From assembly GCA_950097015.1 (NCBI GenBank), contig CATNEN010000038.1, forward strand, positions 5,005,001-5,069,000: a stretch of 64,000 bases of DNA, given 5' to 3'. Made by a program: the position numbers and the translations under genes. The notes below the pieces were generated by a model. That model saw nothing but the letters and a program-made list of their open reading frames with translations. It did not search any database and was not told the DNA's origin. This stretch comes from Macrostomum hystrix (taxonomy: Eukaryota; Platyhelminthes; Macrostomidae). The first letter of the stretch is position 1, and the number at the start of each line of letters is the position of its first letter. Positions 1 through 12,500 of this stretch are shown in pieces.

Positions 1-543
1 GAATTGAAGGTTTCATGAATAGGTGAGGCATAGAATTGAAGGTTTCAGGAATAGGTGAGACACAGAATTGAAGGTTTCAGGAATAGGTGAGACACAGAAT
101 TGAAGGTTTCAGGAATAGGTGAGACATATAGAATTGAAGGTTTCATGAATAGGTGAGGCATAGAATTGAAGGTTTCAGGAATAGGTGAGACACAGAATTG
201 AAGGTTTCAGGAATAGGTGAGACACAGAATTGAAGGTTTCAGGAATAGGTGAGGCACAGAATTGAAGGTTTCAGGAATATGTGAGACACAGAATTGAAGG
301 TTTCAGGAATAGGTGAGGCACAGAATTGAAGGTTTCAGGAATAGGTGAGGCACAGAATTGAAGGTTTCAGGAATATGTGAGACACAGAATTGAAGGTTTC
401 AGGAATAGGTGAGACACAGAATTGAAGGTTTCAGGAATAGGTGAGGCACAGAATTGAAGGTTTCAGGAATAGGTGAGGCATAGAATTGAAGGTTTCAGGA
501 ATATGTGAGACACATAACTAAATATTTCAGGAATAGGTGAGAA
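1..543. repeat. 32-bp minisatellite, cut by the left window edge
   Basis: About 17 copies of a 32-bp unit that contains GGTTTCAGGAATAGGTGAGA. Copies differ by a few point changes, and the last one decays at about 540. Each unit holds both a 3' splice-like TTTCAG and a 5' splice-like AG/GTGAGA. The array probably continues to the left. Confidence 0.97.
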
Positions 544-1175
544 AATGATCTAATGCAAACGGAATAGTAATAAATTAGTGAACCAAGCCACACGCATCAT
601 AAATTTTAAGCAGAAAGTTTTCTCTTCAGTTGGAAAAAAATGTGAACGAGTTGGAAAGGTCGACAATATTCTGACCTAGCCTGACCATGTCACAGTCAGT
701 TTCACAGCCTGTTGACTCCACACCCTTTCAATTCTTGTTCTGTCTGCCTTAGTCGGCCTTGGTGTCTCTTTTGTTTGATTTTGTCTCCAGCCGGACGGGA
801 TCACAATGTCTTCCTGAAGATTACGCAATAGTCTGACAGGCTTTATGGGGACTAACGCCCCTTTTCTTGGGAATGGAAAATGGTCTTAGGGGGACAGTTG
901 CTGCGACTGGCAAAGTGTTGAACCTCTGCCAGCTCTGACTCAAGGTCAGCCACTTTCTCTGTCACTGCTCAGTTCTTTGATTTTGCCTGACAGCACAGCC
1001 ATCTGTCGCAAAGTTTTCTTCAGTTCTGCAGGCCGCACAGGCTTGCATTTCGTGCATCTAATTGTTTGAATAACGGCAACTTAGGCTCTTGGCACAGCCG
1101 AAATAGCACGAAAGCCAGATAAACAAAGTTGGATTTAACTACTGACCTACATGACCAGTAGGTTAACAATGCAGT
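544..1175. other. Non-repetitive DNA with no recognised gene
   Basis: No convincing exon is seen on either strand. Open frames here are short and without recognisable domains. Upstream exons of the Ig-family gene could lie here but none was recognised. Confidence 0.4.
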
Positions 1176-1482
1176 GCTGCAGGATCCGCAGCCAGCGAGG
1201 AGGCATTTCTGCCCATTCAACTGACTCCTGAGCACACAGATGCCGTATGCAGTCATTCGCTCACACAGGTGTGTACATTTGCCCTGAACTTCTCATCGTC
1301 AGGCAGTGTACACTGTGCCTTGAAGGTCGTCCTTCAAGGGCGTAAATTGCACGACAAGCCCTTCAAGCCTTCTCTCCACGGCTGCGCCCCAACTAAATAT
1401 GACGTTGCAGCGGAATCGAGCTCAGGGACCTTGGTGCGAGAGGCAAATGCTTTAACCGCTCTGCCACTCACCCCCAACACTG
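1176..1482 (-). mobile_element. SINE-A copy (tRNA-derived), minus orientation
   Basis: On the minus strand the tRNA-like head begins near 1475 (GGCAGAGCGGTTAAAGC is the A-box region, and a GAGCTCGATTCC-like B box follows). After it comes the family body GGGGCGCAGCCG...GCTTGTCGTGCAATTTACGCCC...GTGTACACTGCCTGACGATGAGAA...GTGTGCTCAGGAGTCAG. Near-identical segments recur at 12099, 26230 and 41607. The end distal to the head is truncated. Confidence 0.85.
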
Positions 1483-1502
1483 CGTTCAGTACTTGCCACA
1501 AT

Positions 1503-1839
1503 ATGACTCCCTCAAATCCTGGATAGTGACTGCAATGACCCCTTTAAATCCTGGATTGGGACTGCTATGACTCCCTCAAATCCTGGAATGGGACTGCTAT
1601 GACCCCTAAATCCTGGATAGTGACTGCTATGACTCCCTCAAATCCTGGATTGGGACTGCTATGACCGCTAAATCCTGGATAGTGACTGCTATGACTCCCT
1701 CAAATCCTGGATTGGGACTGCTATGACCCCTAAATCCTGGATAGTGACTGCTATGACTCCCTCAAATCCGGGATAGTGACTGCTATGACCCCCTCAAATC
1801 CTGGATAGTGACTACTATGACCCCCTCAAATCCTGGATC
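1503..1839. repeat. 30/32-bp minisatellite
   Basis: About 11 units of GACTGCTATGACYCC(TC)AAATCCTGGATWG. Two length variants alternate, 30 bp and 32 bp, differing by a TC insertion (CCCTCAAATCC versus CCCTAAATCC). Confidence 0.95.
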
Positions 1840-3067
1840 TGGGCTCTATCGAAGGTGCCCTCTTATATGGCCGCCACTCCTCTCTCTAGTGTGTCAGCCC
1901 TGACCCCCACTCGATCTCACTAGCCTATGAGCTGAATTATGAGCACAATAGGACAACTGCTCACCTTATTGCATCTGTGGCACACTGGTAGTTTTGGTAC
2001 TACTCTGGTAGTTTTTAATCTTGCAACAGGTGCTTTGCTAATGCCTCTGTACTTCAAACAAAAGCTGCTGCTGCATTGGACACTGCATTGTGTCAGCTTA
2101 AAGGCAAACAGAAATGTAAAAGTGTCAATAAATTTTGTCTGAGTATTCAGTAGATTTCATTTTTCCCGGCTGAAACCATTTTTACGATATTTGCTTCGCT
2201 GCTGTCGCTAACAGAATGATGAAGTCGCTAAACATTCGCTTTATTGAAACCATTGCTAGGTTGCTATGCGTTCTGTGCTGGTATTGTCAACACAGACCTA
2301 TACTCAGCTCAGCAGATCAGCTTAGTTGCTGGGGCAGGACTTCTCCCGGCTAAACAGAAACTCTATAGGCTGCCCATAAACAGGCTCATCTGCTCTGCGA
2401 GTTAGGCCTAGCAATAGTACTTCTTTCGGTTCCAAAAATGCGGGAGTTATAAACCAAACTTCTCTTCGATTCCTATCAATTTTCAATCATTCAAGCTGAC
2501 AGCGCCAGCGACTACAAGGGCCCGGCTGACTCCGGCCGCCTTAATGAATTGTACATCTGCACTCCCTGGGGAGGCTGATTGCTGCCTGGCCCAACAAGAA
2601 TCTCATTCCCAAACAGCGGGTCCTCCTACCGGCCCACAACTTCGCTTGGGTGCCACTGCCAGCGCGACTTTCTGACCCTGGCGGCTCGGGAGAGTCCGCT
2701 TGGCCGTTCCTCTTCCTCTCCTCTGTTCTCCTCTTTCAATTCAAGCGCTGATTGCGCCTACCAAGACTGCCTGTTGGCCTCAGAAGGCTTCTTTGGCCTC
2801 TAGCTTTTGACTTGCCTGACTTGTGTGTGGAAATTCGAAGTCGTCTTGATTAGCATTTTTCATCACCCCAGTCCTCACAGAGTGTGCGTGCGCTCTCATA
2901 ACATTCTTTACCTTGTTCGTCTGTTTTAGCTAAAAAATAATTGCCCATGTACTTAAAGTGGACTCGATGCTTCTTCTAGACGCAATGCCAACGATCATAT
3001 CGTCACTACAATTCTCATTGGCTTACTATTACAAGCTGTATGATACAAAAAGGGCGCTAGTCACCCC
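1840..3067. other. No gene recognised
   Basis: This is about 1.2 kb of unique-looking sequence. The open frames at 1939-2142 (+) and 2579-2803 (+) have no recognised domain and no clear flanking splice sites, so I leave them unannotated. Confidence 0.4.
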
Positions 3068-3661
3068 GTGACGTTTTCTCAGGGACGTTTTCTTAGTAAA
3101 GTTTTCTCAGTGACGTTTTCTCAGTGACGTTTTCTCAGTGACGTTTTCTCAGTGACGTTTTCTTAGTAAAGTTTTCTCAGTGACGTTTTCTCAGTGATGT
3201 TTCTCAGCGACGTTTTCTCAGTAACGTTTTCTCAGTAACGTTTTCTCAGTGACGTTTTCCCAGTGACGTTTTCCCAGTGACGTTTCTCAGCGACGTTTTC
3301 TCAGTGACGTTTTCCCAGTGACGTTTTCTCAGTGACGTTTTCCCAGTGACGTTTTCTCAGTGACGTTTTCTCAGTGACGTTTTCCCAGTGACGTTTTCTC
3401 AGTGACGTTTTCTCAGTGACGTTTTCTCAGTGACGTTTTCCCAGTGACGTTTTCTCAGTAACGTTTTCTCAGTGACGTTTTCCCAGTGACGTTTTCCCAG
3501 TGACGTTTCTCAGCGACGTTTTCTCAGTGACGTTTTCCCAGTGACGTTTTCTTAGTGACGTTTTCTTAGTGACGTTTTCCCAGTGACGTTTTCTCAGTGA
3601 CGTTTTCCCAGTGACGTTTTCTTAGTGACGTTTTACCGGTGACGATGCCTGGTGACGTTTG
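3068..3661. repeat. 14-bp minisatellite
   Basis: About 42 copies of GTGACGTTTTCTCA with TCCCAG, TCTTAG and GTAA variants. Some units are shortened (GATGTTTCTCAGC), so the 14-bp register slips. TTTTCTCAG in each unit looks like a strong 3' splice acceptor. Confidence 0.97.
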
Positions 3662-4460
3662 TCTTGTAAATTTTTTTCGGTGACGCTTTCTGAGCGAAGT
3701 TTAAAACCCCATATTTTAAAACCACGAAGAGCACATGAGAAGAATCATCGAGACTAATTTATTTTTTATAGCTAAGCAACTGTCACTGACTTTCTTCGAA
3801 ATGAAATCATTCGCTCCTCACACTTTATATTCCACACAGGGGTGGGGGCACAGCGACTTGGTAGGTCCAAAACCGGGTCAATTCGTGCCAAATCGGCCCT
3901 CGTAACCGACAGCTGCAGAGAATTGGAGTGCTGACAACTGTGCTCTAAATATTTCACCTCGCCTGGTCGTCTCTCGGACGAGCCCAGTTTAGGGCACAGG
4001 GGACACGGGATCAGAGTGAGGAGGCAGTAGGCAGAGGGATCCAAAACGGAATATCTTATTAGGCATTAGGAGCCAGTGACTGTGGCTTGCAGTTTTTTTC
4101 ATCAGCTTAGCAACTGCAGACAGCTAGGCTATTCTCCCAGCTTGGCCCTTTTCGCCAAGGGTTTTTTACGAGCCACTTAATTTTGCTGCACTGCATTTTG
4201 CACCGCCGTGTTTGGGGTGGCGGGGCGGCAGCCGGAGCACATTCTTTATGATCTCGGTTGTGGGGTGAAGGCTGGGAAGGTCGTTTGCGACTTCCCACCG
4301 CTTTTTATTTATTTGTTTAATTTATTGCCGCGATGACAAAACAGGCGGATACAATACAGATACAATATGCTAGTTCAACTTGGGGCAGCGTAGCTTTCAT
4401 GTCGGGATTTCTTGGTGGTTTAATAAACTGCATATTTTTATTATAGATAATTTTAGCCCT
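3662..4460. other. No gene recognised
   Basis: Unique sequence. Short minus-strand open frames at 3772-4044 and 4107-4298 show no recognisable domain. Confidence 0.4.
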
Positions 4461-4706
4461 CTCTCCTCTCAGGCTCTAGCCTTCACGCCTTCTCGCCTTC
4501 TCGCCTTCTCGCCATCTCGTCTTCTCGTCTTCCCGCCTTCTCGACTTCTCGTCTTCCCGCCTTCTCATCTTCTCGCTATCGCTTCCTCTCGCCCTATCAT
4601 CCTCTCGCCCTCTCGCCCTCTCGCCCTCTAACTCTCTCGCCCCTTCCTCTCCCCCTCTCGCCCTATCCGCCTTTCGCCCTCTCGCCCTCTCACCCTCTCG
4701 CGATTT
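4461..4706. repeat. Pyrimidine-rich degenerate 8-9 bp repeat
   Basis: An irregular run of CTCTCGCC / CTTCTCGC units, almost purely C and T on the plus strand apart from one G per unit. It is less regular than the other arrays. Confidence 0.85.
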
Positions 4707-5326
4707 GTAGAGTCCTTGCATTCGCCATTTTACTAGTCTCTTTGCCCTGGATCATTCACGCCCTCCTCGTCAACGCTCATCGTTTTCCTTCTCGTATCCT
4801 CTTACTCATAATTTTCCTTTGCTTTTAACTGGCTATTTGGGTGTTTTCATAATTTTTTAAATAAAATATAGCTAGTCGACTTAAGCCTTGGCGGTCTCAC
4901 CCATCTCACTTGTTGACTATAATTTAAGCACAGTCAGTCTCGTTCCCAGGTCCTAGTATAAGTACGAATCAGTATGTTGGTGAAGCATTCTAGACGTTGA
5001 AAACATGTTTAATGGACTCGTAATGGCAGGCTCAGCTCTGAAAGGGACAATTAGACAATAGCGCCGTGCTTCAACAAGCTATTGTATAGAGCTCAGCAAA
5101 TCGATTTTCTCGGAGTTCAGAGACCAGACCGTGTCGCTTAATTGAAGGCAGAGAGTTCAATAGTGGCCAGACAAATAACTCAAGCAGCACGCGTGATGCT
5201 CCGCACTTTTCCAACTGTATCGATAGCCATACGACTGTATTCAACGACACAAAGTTATTTCACAGTGGATCAGCTAAAGGTTTCAAGCTTTAGATTGAAC
5301 CAAAGATTTCAATCTAAACCCTCCAG
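4707..5326. other. No gene recognised
   Basis: Unique sequence leading into the next array. An open frame from 5142 has about 60 non-repeat codons before it enters the array. Those codons show no domain, and the frame is open chiefly because the array lacks stops. Confidence 0.4.
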
Positions 5327-6354
5327 TTTCCTTCAGACGGCTTCCTTCAGACGGTCTCCTTCAGACGGTCTCCTTCAGACGGCCTCCTTCAGACGGCCTC
5401 CTTCAGACGGTCTCCTTCAGACGGTCTCCTTCAGACGGCCTCCTTCAAAAGTTTTTCTTCAGACGATCTACTTCCGATGGTCTCCTTCAGATGGTCTCCT
5501 TCAGAGGGTCTCCTTCAGATGGTTTCCTTCAGACGGTCTACTTCAGACGGCCTCCTTCAGACGGCCTCCTTCAAAAGTTTTTCTTCAGACGATCTACTTC
5601 CGATGGTCTCCTTCAGACGGTCTCCTTCAGACGGTTTCCTTCAGACGGTCTCCTTCAGAAGGTCTCCTTCAGACGGCTTCCTTCAGACGGTTTCCTTCAG
5701 ACGGCTTCCTTCAGACGGCTTCCTTCAGACGGTCTCCTTCAGACGGTCTCCTTCAGACGGCCTCCTTCAAAAGTTTTTCTTCAGACGATCTACTTCCGAT
5801 GGTCTCCTTCAGACGGTCTCCTTCAGATGGTTTCCTTCAGATGGTCTCCTTCAGACGGTCTCCTTCAGATGGTTTCCTTCAGATGGTCTCCTTCAGACGG
5901 TCTCCTTCAGACGGTCTCCTTCAGATGGTTTCCTTCAGATGGTCTCCTTCAGACGGTCTATTTCAGACGGCTTCCTTCAGACGGTCTCCTTCAGACGGTC
6001 TCCTTCAGACGGCCTCCTTCAGACGGCCTCCTTCAAAAGTTTTTTTTCAGACGATCCACATCCGATGGTCTCCTTCAGACGGTCTCCTTCAGACGGTTTC
6101 CTTCAGACGGTCTCCTTCAGAAGGTCTCCTTCAGACGGTTTCCTTCAGACGGCCTCCTTCAGACGGCCTCCTTCAGACGGCCTCCTTCAGACGGCCTCCT
6201 TCAAAAGTTTTTCTTCAGACGATCTACTTCCGATGGTCTCCTTCAGACGGTCTCCTTCAGACGGTTTCCTTCAGACGGTTTCCTTCAGACGGTTTCCTTC
6301 AGATGGTTTCCTTCAGACGGTTTCCTTCAGACGGTTTCCTTCAGACGGTTTCCT
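5327..6354. repeat. 14-bp minisatellite in perfect register, with higher-order variants
   Basis: About 73 copies of TCCTTCAGACGGTC with T/C and C/T variants. A marker variant (TTCAAAAGTTTTTCTTCAGA, then CTTCCGATGG) starts at 5444, 5570, 5766, 6032 and 6200. These spacings (126, 196, 266, 168) are all multiples of 14, so there is no net slippage over 1 kb. The unit has no stop in any forward frame, which explains three overlapping open frames of more than 300 codons. Confidence 0.98.
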
Positions 6355-6539
6355 GCTGAGAATTCTTACCGGCAGTTTCCACCGTTGCTAGTCAATGGTG
6401 GCTACCAGTTTAAAGCTAACAGCTACTTTTTAATAAATTCTTTATATCTCCTTTAAGTTCATCTCGCATCATCGATACCTCGCCATTCCAAAACTTTAGG
6501 CTGTACTAAAATATCTAATCAAATCGAAACTTGCTTCAG

Positions 6540-9500
6540 ACCCAGTTGCTGCAATGGTTCGGCCCAAGGAATCCACACATACCACTGACCATGGGAGGCA
6601 CGAAGTTCAGCAAGGACCCACGGCTGCACTTGGGCCGAGCCACAATGGGCGCCTACCAGGAATGGAGCCTGACCATCGACTTCCTTGAAATGGCCGACGC
6701 TGGGGAATATCGATGCGCCTTTAACTCGGACGATCGGCTGAAGTTCGTCAACACGCTCAATGTGACTGGTGAGGGATATTTTAACTAAAAATGTATTCTA
6801 GCACTAGCAAAATATAATTGAGGTTCTTTTAAGAAATTTACGAGGAACTCCTAGTGAAATGACAGCTAAGGAATTCCCAGTGAAACGACAGCTAGGGAAA
6901 TCCCGGCGAAAGACCGGGAAGGGAAATCCCTGGGAAAGGCTAGAGAAATCCCGGTGAAAGACAGGCAAGGGAAATCCCTGTGAAAGGCTAGAGAAATCCC
7001 GGCGAAAGTCCAGTAAGGGAAATCCCCGGGGAAAGGCTAGGGAAATCCCGGTGAAAGACAGGCAAATGAAATCCCCGGGCAAAGGCTAGGTAAATCTCCA
7101 GGGAAAGGCTAGGGAAATCCCGGTGAAAGACAGGCAAGGGAAATCCCTGGGAAAGGCTAGGGAAATCCCGGTGAAAGACAGGCAAATGAAATCCCCGGGC
7201 AAAGGCTAGGTAAATCCCGGTGAAAGACAGGCAAGGTAAATCCCAAAGGAAAGGCTTGGGAAATCCCAGCGAAAGAGGAATGAAACCTCGGTCTTTTACT
7301 TAAACACCAATGAATTTCATAAAGTTATTTTTGAATTACCATATTATTGTTGCAAAAATCAAAATTTTTTTTCAGAACCTGAGATCAGAATTGCCTACTC
7401 AGGCTCACCAGGTAAGCTTATGTCAGTTTCTCATTCGTTTTTTACATAATTTCTACTCTGAACATTTTTTAGAGATGAGATTAAAAAAATTGTCAAAGAT
7501 TTCTCTTCTCAAAGTCATCATAGTTTACAATAATTACTCGCGCAGGTGCATGCTGAGGGGCGAAGCACAGATTACTATAAATTATAGCCTAAAATGAGCA
7601 ATTTTCTAGCACTGCTCACATATAACGTGTGATTTGCCCGCTGCGAATTTCGACTTTTTCTTTGTCTTTTGGCCTCCCATCTGATGAAATGAGAAGTCAT
7701 TTATTTAATTTCACTGAGGCACAAACTACTTGGGAATAATTTTCCTTTGATTCTGTCTTTCCTTATGAGGCCACTTCGGCTTGATGTGTACTTTTGCCTC
7801 TGTAGGCCGATCAATGTTATACTGTTCAAGGATAGATGGTGATTAAAAATCTAATCTATTTTTATTAAAAAAACCATCACTATAACTGCTGGTAGATTGT
7901 TGGTAGAATGAGAGTAGATTGACGGTAGATTGATGGTAGATTGATGGTAGATTGATAGTAGAATGAGTGTAGATTAATGGTAGATTGATGGTAGATTGAT
8001 GGTAGATTGATGGTAGATTCATGGTAGATTCATGTTAGATTGATGGTAGATTGATGGTAGATTGATGGTAGATTGATGGTAGATTGATGGTAGATTGATG
8101 GTAGATTGATGGTAGATTCATGTTAGATTGATGGTAGATTGATGGTAGATTCATGTTAGATTCATGGTAGATTCATGGTAGATTCATGGTAGATTCATGG
8201 TAGATTCATGGTAGATTGACAGTCTATTCATGGTAGATTGATGGTAGATTGATGGTAGATTGATAGTAGAATGAGAGTAGATTAATGGTAGATTCATGGT
8301 AGATTGATGGAAGATTCATGGTAGATTCATGGTAGATTCATGTTAGATTGATGGTAGATTGATGGTAGATTGATGGTAGATTGATGGTAGATTGATGGTA
8401 GATTGATGGTAGATTGATGGTAGATTCATGTTAGATTGATGGTAGATTGATGGTAGATTCATGTTAGATTCATGGTAGATTCATGGTAGATTCATGGTAG
8501 ATTCATGGTAGATTCATGGTAGATTGACAGTCTATTCATGGTAGATTGATGGTAGATTGATGGTAGATTGATAGTAGAATGAGAGTAGATTAATGGTAGA
8601 TTCATGGTAGATTCATGTTAGATTGATGGTAGATTGATGGTAGATTCATGTTAGATTGATGGTAGATTGATGGTAGATTCATGTTAGATTGATGGTAGAT
8701 TGATGGTAGATTCATGTTAGATTCATGTTAGATTCATGGTAGATTCATGGTAGATTGACAGTCTATTCATGGTAGATTGATGGTAGATTGACAGTCTATT
8801 CATGGTAGATTGATGGTAGATTGACAGTCTATTCATGGTAGATTGATGGTAGATTGACAGTCTATTCATGGTAGATTGATGGTAGATTTATGGTAGATTG
8901 ATCGTAGATTGATGGTAGATGGGTGGTTGATTTATAATCAATGGTTGATTGAGTGATTGATAATAGATAAATGACAGTCCTTGTAGTCCCAGCATGAGCA
9001 GTAAGCGCTCATGCTAAATAAAAGTGCAATGACGCACATCGCACCACCTGCGGTACTTTTCACACCTCTGTGAGCACACAATGGCCGTAACTGAATAATA
9101 AGTTTCTCTTGGTCGGAGGCCCAGCGAGATCAATCGAGTTGTCTCTGATTGTCACGCCGAACCCAATCCAACTGGCAAACTGGCCTGAGTTTGTTTGACT
9201 CGCATGACTTTTGAGGTGAGATTGGCAACGAGGGGATCGAGAGAGAGAAGAGCGACTTAGGTAAGTCATTAGTTCGATGAGGTGTGAATGTAGCGAGTTA
9301 CTAAAGAGCAGGTGGTGCATTGGAACACATTAGATTTGCTTGCAGCGGTCATCAACTCGCTGTGCTCATCCCTCTGAGCTGCTGTACTCAATTCCAGCAG
9401 CTCCTAAACCCGATATAGACCCTATCTCTATAGTCGGCATAAGTGCTGGCACTCCAGGCCCACTCGTCACCTCAGCGCCTCACCTGGCGTTGCCACCCCG

Positions 9501-12500
9501 CCCCACCGGAGTGGAAGACCAGTCCCTCCACCCAGGCTTGGCACCATAAAAGCAGCTCAGACAACAACTATACTGCCGCGGATCAGTTTTCGGCTAGGAG
9601 CCTATAAACAGACGTTTGCCCGCGCACTTTTTATTTCCTTGTGCAACGAATTGCTCATGGCTGGCTGAGCAGAGGCCCAGTCTAGTCGCTACAGCCGTCT
9701 AATTCTGATTGGTTTAATCAAAAAAATTCCCGACGTCTCACAGCTCGCCGAAGCGGGGTTGCCAATAAAATCAAAGGTCTTTTAGGCGAAACTGAGAGTT
9801 AACGCGGGTGGGTTGCACTTTAGCTGCAGTTTCGGCGGGTGAGAGTGCATAGCCAATCAGATAATTGTGATAAGACTTGGAGTCACTCCAAGACAGACAA
9901 ATATAAAATGGAGAATTTAGGGCTGGACGAGATGTAGAAAGTGAGACTGCGGTAAAGAAGAATTATTTGATTGATGAGTAATTACACATCGCGGTGGAGA
10001 GTTAAGCCCCAGCTCGACAGGGCTCTGGTGTTTCGCCTATAAAAGTGCATCGACAGCCGAAATGAATTCTCGATATTGTTTCGTCTCGACCGCTTTCTTT
10101 CAAACTGTGGAGGACCTTAACCTCATGGGAATAAGAGCAGGCAGAAACTACTTATCCCCCACTTACCACTGCTAGCAAGCACTGCTTTACTGTACCGAAA
10201 AAATTTAGTGTGCGCTTTAAGTTTAGTAAAAATTATTTTTATTTTAGAAGTTCCTAAAATTCACATTTTTTTTTCACGGATACAATGAATGTGGCAACTG
10301 TTGCGTGGCAATAATATATCATTCCAACTCTTTCAGAGAAAGTGCATGTCTGGGCTTCCGTCTGTTGCATGACTTGTCTGAATTTTACCAGAAAATTTTG
10401 CCTACTTTTTCTCATAGCAACTTTTTTAAAAGTATACCATCTGGTAACAGCCTTTCACTGACACCCTTCCTGGCACTTCACTGGCTTGCCTGTACCATTC
10501 ACTCGCAATCTTCCTGGCACTTCACTGGCTTGCCTGTACCATTCACTCGCAATATTCCTGACACTTCACTGTCTTGCCTGTACCATTCACTCGCAATCTT
10601 CCTGACACTTCACTGTCTTGCCTGTACCATTCACTCGCAATCTTCCTGACACTTCACTGTCTTGCCTGTACCATTCACTCGCAATCTTCCTGACACTTCA
10701 CTGTCTTGCCTGTACCATTCACTCGCAATCTTCCTGACACTTCACTGTCTTGCCTCTACCGTTCAGATAAGCAATTAGTTCATCTTTGCATCAATCTGAC
10801 AGTCTCTGACAGTCGACAAACATTGCCATTCTACCATGCTAAGTCTCCAGCCTTGTGTGTCGCATAGCTTCTTAGTTCTAACACTCCTCCAATGCCGACG
10901 CGTCGACCAACTCAGCAGCACCTGAGTAGCTCCGGAGCGGTCCCGGATGAATAGCTAATCAGTGCCGATCTGTCGTCTGCTGCGGGCCCGCAGTTTCTTA
11001 GAATTTGTTGACGCTGAAAAAAAATCACCAGCTGTGGGGGAGGCGAGGAGAATATTTTCAAGAGGCCGGCGCGGAGGTGGCGGTCGCGCGCGGTAGATGA
11101 AAGGCGGGCCCGCAGCCGGCTTTAGCAATATTTTCACACCTTGCCAACCTTCTACTAGCCCGGAGCTCAACTGGCAAGCCTCCAAACCTCAAACAATACG
11201 CGATGCTCCATATCTCACTCTCATGAAGAATTTACCTGGCTGTTGTTGCCCCGTACGTGCCTGAGCATAGACTCAACAAATTATTATGCATCGCAGAATC
11301 CTGCTCTGCAACAACAAAGAATGAAGTGCCTCCAGAGGAATTAAACTATTCGTAAATTGGTCCCACCATAAGTACACTTTCATGTAGATTCTGGCACCTG
11401 TGTATGTGCTGGTTGTCAGTGCCTCCAAGCCAGACCACACCGTCAACAAACCGATTCCAGTGGAGATCTCGGTGCCCCGACAGCTGCGCTGGGGCTCGAG
11501 CGCCCAATTCAAGTGCTGGTCCTACAGCAACACCAAGGACGACATCGACATCAACTGGAACCGCGGTCAGTGGCCGGCAAAGCGCTGGAATCTGGTGATG
11601 CAGCCGGACGGAACAACCCGGTCTCGGATCGAGAGCCAGTTTACTCTGAGCAATGTCACTCTAGTGGACGGTGGCAACTATACCTGCGTCAAGACTCGAT
11701 TTCAGGACGGCCTGGTGCTCGGCTCTGCGACGGCTATTCTCGGAAAAGGTAAGACTAAACCTTAATTAACAATAGAAAGATCACGGCGTATTTCAAATGC
11801 CCACATATTTCTTTTCTCTGTATTTAACAAAATATTCAACATTCAAATCCAGAACTCAGGCAAATTTTCCCACTCTATCCAATGAAACAACTTTCACAAT
11901 CACAAAACTTCAGCATCGTCGATATATTTAACGACTCTAGTCGGGGTGTCTGGTATAAATAACCATCATTACCAGCGAGTGATGAAAAATTTCATTATGT
12001 AACCATGTCAGCTTTTATTTTTTACTGTATTTTATCGATAATATTGTCAAATTATGCACTTTTCAACCAATAAATATTCGCCAAAGAGGTTTATGCGGTC
12101 GGTGGCAGAGCGGTTAACAAGTTTGCCACTCGCACCAAGGTCCCTAAGTTCGATTTCACGGCGAGGCCACATTTATTTGGGGCGCAGCAGCGGAGAGAGG
12201 GCTTGTGGGCTTGTCGTGCAATTTACGCACTCGAGGGCCAACCTCCAAGGCACAGAGATGTGTACACTGTACACTGACGATGAGAAAGACAGGGCAGATG
12301 TACACGTCTGTGTGATGTGAGTGTGTGCTTGCGTACGGTATCTGTGTGCTTGTGTGCTCAGAAGTCAGCGAATCTGGCAGAACTCCCCACTCGCTGGCTT
12401 TGGGTCTAGTGTCACCAAATAATGTGCCATTGCCCGCAGCCTTCCTGCAATTAGTATTATTGTTATTATTAAGAGGCTTATACAAAACAATGTTAATTGT

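Noticed and set aside
1-543. CRISPR-like array
   Set aside because: Units are contiguous without unique spacers, and the genome is eukaryotic.
5142-6456. Three overlapping plus-strand open frames of 304-405 codons encoding SFRR/SPSDGLLQT repeats
   Set aside because: They are the same 14-bp array read in three frames. Openness follows from a stop-free unit, and there is no supporting domain or splice context.
10030-10080. TATA box of a separate gene at about 10037
   Set aside because: No coding exon follows, and the site lies inside an intron of the Ig-family gene.
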